From Halobacteriovorax marinus SJ (GTDB taxonomy: Bacteria > Bdellovibrionota > Bacteriovoracia > Bacteriovoracales > Bacteriovoracaceae): 64,000 nucleotides of DNA. The notes below the pieces were generated by a model that saw only the letters and a program-made list of their open reading frames with translations, had not been told where the DNA came from and searched no databases. This document shows, in pieces, positions 61,931 through 64,000 of the stretch. The translations under genes were made by a program, and so were the position numbers. Each line of letters starts with the position of its first letter. Within the stretch, counting starts at the first letter, position 1. Where the stretch lies: positions 1,116,001-1,180,000 of the forward strand of contig NC_016620.1 in assembly GCF_000210915.2 (NCBI RefSeq). Reading direction: 5' to 3'.

Positions 61931-62251
61931 ATGAAGAAAAAGAGTTTTGCTATAGTATCAATTTTCGCCATTTCGGCCGTAGCTTTTGCTGCTTCACCTT
62001 TAGTTGAAGAGTATAAAAGAAGAAAGTCCGTCGTTCATACTCAACAGATGAAAGATGCCTATGATTTTTTAAAGTCATTTGATAGAGCGCCAGAAGATAT
62101 TGTAGAGCTAGAAGTCTTTGGTAGAACTGGAAAATTTGTAGCTAAGAATAAGAACAATGAGATTTGTTTCGGTGATATTCTAACTGCTTCTATAGAATGC
62201 TATAATGCTATAGGGTATAGAACATTCTTCGAAGCAGGTGATAGCGATTAA
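61931..62251 (+). CDS. Small exported protein of unknown function
   Basis: The 106-residue product starts at an ATG with GGAG six bases upstream; a TTG four codons earlier overlaps that site and is less likely. A signal peptide ends VAFAAS. The mature part is charged, with one Cys pair (NEICFGDI and SIECYNAIG). Its end overlaps the hydroxylase gene by 14 bases, so translation may be coupled. I do not recognise the family. Confidence 0.7.
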   Translation: MKKKSFAIVSIFAISAVAFAASPLVEEYKRRKSVVHTQQMKDAYDFLKSFDRAPEDIVELEVFGRTGKFVAKNKNNEICFGDILTASIECYNAIGYRTFFEAGDSD

Positions 62252-63128
62252 TATTAAAGAATGGGCCACCAGCTCATTCTTTCTCTTTAGCAGTCCTTCA
62301 AATAGACTCTATTATTTATATCTTATCTCTTTCATTATTCTCGCACTTCTCTTTGCTAAGAATAAGAAAGAGATTTTTACAAAGTCATATTGGTTTAACC
62401 CTTCTGCCATCTTTGATTATAAAGTCTATGGGTTTAATTCATTATTAAAAGTTCTTTTAATTACTCCAGTTATCTTTTCAGTTTTTACAGTAACAAAGAG
62501 TGTGTTAGGGATTCTCTACTTCTTCTTTCCAAACTTTAGCGCATTCTCATTAAGTGATGGGAGCTTGTTATGGGTTTTTACATTCTACTCTTTTATCATT
62601 AACGATTTTTTTAGATTCTTCCTTCATTTTCTTATGCACAAGATCCCTTTTCTTTGGAAGTTTCATAGGACTCACCATACAGCAACAATGTTAACTCCTT
62701 TCACTCTTCACAGAAATCACCCTGTGGAAGTACTCTTGGCCCAGTGTAGAAATGTTATTAGTCTTGGAGTTATCTCTGGGAGCTTTATGTTTCTCTTTAA
62801 TAAGCAGGTGGGAGGAGTAGATATTTTAGGTGTTAACTTTATTGGGTTTCTTTTTAACTTGCTTGGAAGTAATTTAAGACATTCTCATATCTTCTTAGGG
62901 TATGGGCCTATGGAGTATTTATTTCTAAGTCCAGCTCAGCACCAAATTCATCACGCAAAAGATGTAGAACTTTATAATAAAAATTATGGAATTGTTCTTT
63001 CTGTGTGGGATATTCTCTTTAAAAGTTTTAGAATTTCTAGGGATGTAAAAATCAGTGGATTTGGTACAGGTGAGAAGAGCGTTGAGCACACTTTTAAATC
63101 TCAAATTCTAAGCGCTTTTAAGCCTTAG
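62238..63128 (+). CDS. Sterol desaturase/fatty acid hydroxylase superfamily protein
   Basis: The 296-residue membrane protein has about five hydrophobic segments and the superfamily His boxes: FLHFLMHKIPFLWKFHRTHHTA, LHRNHPVE, NLRHSHIF and SPAQHQIHHAKD with a further NYGIVLSVWDILF. The longer form differs from the Scs7-like protein at 50229 and is closer to sterol C-5/C-4 oxidase or alkylglycerol monooxygenase-type members. The substrate is open; lipids are likely. The start is GTG inside the previous gene. Confidence 0.9.
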   Translation: MIAINIKEWATSSFFLFSSPSNRLYYLYLISFIILALLFAKNKKEIFTKSYWFNPSAIFDYKVYGFNSLLKVLLITPVIFSVFTVTKSVLGILYFFFPNFSAFSLSDGSLLWVFTFYSFIINDFFRFFLHFLMHKIPFLWKFHRTHHTATMLTPFTLHRNHPVEVLLAQCRNVISLGVISGSFMFLFNKQVGGVDILGVNFIGFLFNLLGSNLRHSHIFLGYGPMEYLFLSPAQHQIHHAKDVELYNKNYGIVLSVWDILFKSFRISRDVKISGFGTGEKSVEHTFKSQILSAFKP

Positions 63129-63203
63129 ATTTCAGCTATTTATGATAAATATCATCATCAATTTTTCTTAAGTTTTTCAAAGAGAATTTCCGATAAGTTA
63201 ACT

Positions 63204-64000
63204 ATGAATCCTGGGAAGTTCCTACTAACTTTATTTATTTTTATATTCAGCTGTGAAGTTTTCGCAACGGCTCCTCGTATGCAAAGAGCAAAAGTCTTCG
63301 CAGATAGAAGAAAGTATAGAGTTCAAGGACACGATCAATATAGATTTAAAGGATGTGAGGCCTTTAATGAGGATAGGGATTCCTATTATATCTTTTCTTG
63401 TAATGAGGAAACCTTTGAAGGTCCTCTAGATAATTTAGAGAAGCAGCAATATAGAATTAGCAAGAAAGTCTTCGGAGATAATTTTCTAAGAGGGTTAAGA
63501 GACTATACCTTGTCTTCTCTCAAAGAGAATGAAGATAACTTAACTAAGACCTTAAACTGTATCAATTCTACAGACCCTGAGTGTAAAGAGAAGGTAGAGA
63601 ACCTTCTTCAATACTTTAAGTCAAATCTTCCTAGCTATAGAAAAATAATTTCACTATCTAAGTTACACCATGTGGGTGGAAGAGGCTTTTCATTCTTCAA
63701 TATCGTTAAAGATATTGAGCACGATGACTTAGACTATGAAATTCCTGAAATGAGTGATGAAGAGTATTTGGAAGCAAGGGAATTGAAGGATGAAATTCTC
63801 TACAATATTAAACAAGACTCTCTCTCGCAAATTGATGAGCCTTGTATCAAGTATGATTTTGAGTTTAAGAAGAAGCTATGTCCGCGCAATATCGAAAATA
63901 AAATAAAGAATGAAGTTCAAAAAGGTGTTGAAAGAGTAAAGGAGCAATATATACGCGAGTATAATAGAGTGACTAACTCAGATCCTTTGCTTGCTAGAGT
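63204..64000 (+). CDS. Exported protein of unknown function, cut by the window end
   Basis: An ATG opens a frame that runs unbroken to the window edge, so at least 265 residues are seen. A signal peptide (KFLLTLFIFIFSCEVFA) with cleavage near VFA-TA is clear. The mature part is highly charged and helical, with several Cys (FKGCEAF, IFSCNEE, TLNCINSTDPECKEK, EPCIKYDFEFKKKLCPRN) that could form disulfides. A possible motif is HHVGGRGFSFFNIV. I do not recognise the family; the missing C-terminus may hold the defining domain. Confidence 0.75.
   Translation, partial: MNPGKFLLTLFIFIFSCEVFATAPRMQRAKVFADRRKYRVQGHDQYRFKGCEAFNEDRDSYYIFSCNEETFEGPLDNLEKQQYRISKKVFGDNFLRGLRDYTLSSLKENEDNLTKTLNCINSTDPECKEKVENLLQYFKSNLPSYRKIISLSKLHHVGGRGFSFFNIVKDIEHDDLDYEIPEMSDEEYLEARELKDEILYNIKQDSLSQIDEPCIKYDFEFKKKLCPRNIENKIKNEVQKGVERVKEQYIREYNRVTNSDPLLAR

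Overview
The window is 64 kb of gene-dense, AT-rich bacterial chromosome. The mix is characteristic: many short proteins with signal peptides, Gram-negative outer-membrane proteins, chemotaxis and c-di-GMP signalling, secreted hydrolases, and a serine palmitoyltransferase cluster. I infer a predatory member of the Bdellovibrionota, most likely close to Bacteriovorax or Halobacteriovorax. This rests on gene content and codon style, because no rRNA is present to test it. I saw no tRNA, rRNA, insertion sequence, prophage or CRISPR array. No gene-free stretch exceeds 300 bases; the longest are 40229-40471 and 49179-49418, and both are described below.

Layout. 1-4200: the end of a truncated gene, a PhyH-type oxygenase, a HIT hydrolase, a surface lipoprotein and a porin. 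4260-8250: a small P-loop-like protein behind a possible flagellar-sigma promoter, then a secreted cluster with a large GNAT-like protein, a papain-like protease and a small protein overlapping the protease gene. 8237-9656: an ArsR regulator divergent from an Old Yellow Enzyme. 9738-13445: a four-gene molybdenum cofactor operon with two gene fusions (MoaC-MobA and MoaE-MoeB-rhodanese). 13395-18931: an OsmC-YcaO fusion, a patatin with a barrel-like tail, and a secreted protein resembling N-terminal glutamine amidases. 18933-25148: a TSUP permease, a pilin-like protein, a Dus enzyme, YaeQ, a GST and exported proteins of unknown function. 25278-30290: glutaminase, a chemoreceptor and a CPA1 antiporter. 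30366-35747: glutathione-dependent formaldehyde detoxification, divergent from a LysR-led oxidoreductase operon. 35734-44208: TruD, a ChaN-like protein, NnrS, an FKBP isomerase and an orphan TonB. 44322-48754: a glnS-gltX-tyrS operon. 48837: an orphan HPt protein. 50229-54988: a probable sphingolipid cluster. 55193-64000: HEAT-like and PilZ proteins, PepN, two solute-binding paralogues, a second membrane fatty acid hydroxylase, and a secreted protein running off the end.

How the parts fit. The strongest pathway story is the sphingolipid cluster: serine palmitoyltransferase, a GNAT protein and an NAD-dependent reductase on the minus strand, facing a fatty acid hydroxylase and a PAP2 phosphatase on the plus strand. 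The second is the compact molybdopterin operon. Several exported enzymes (papain-like, patatin, NTAQ1-like, a possible permuted-papain protein) could act on prey or on the cell's own envelope. Candidate sigma-28 promoters precede a chemoreceptor, the HPt protein and the P-loop-like protein, which suggests a motility regulon. All functions come from motifs and remembered family sequences; nothing was searched or computed.
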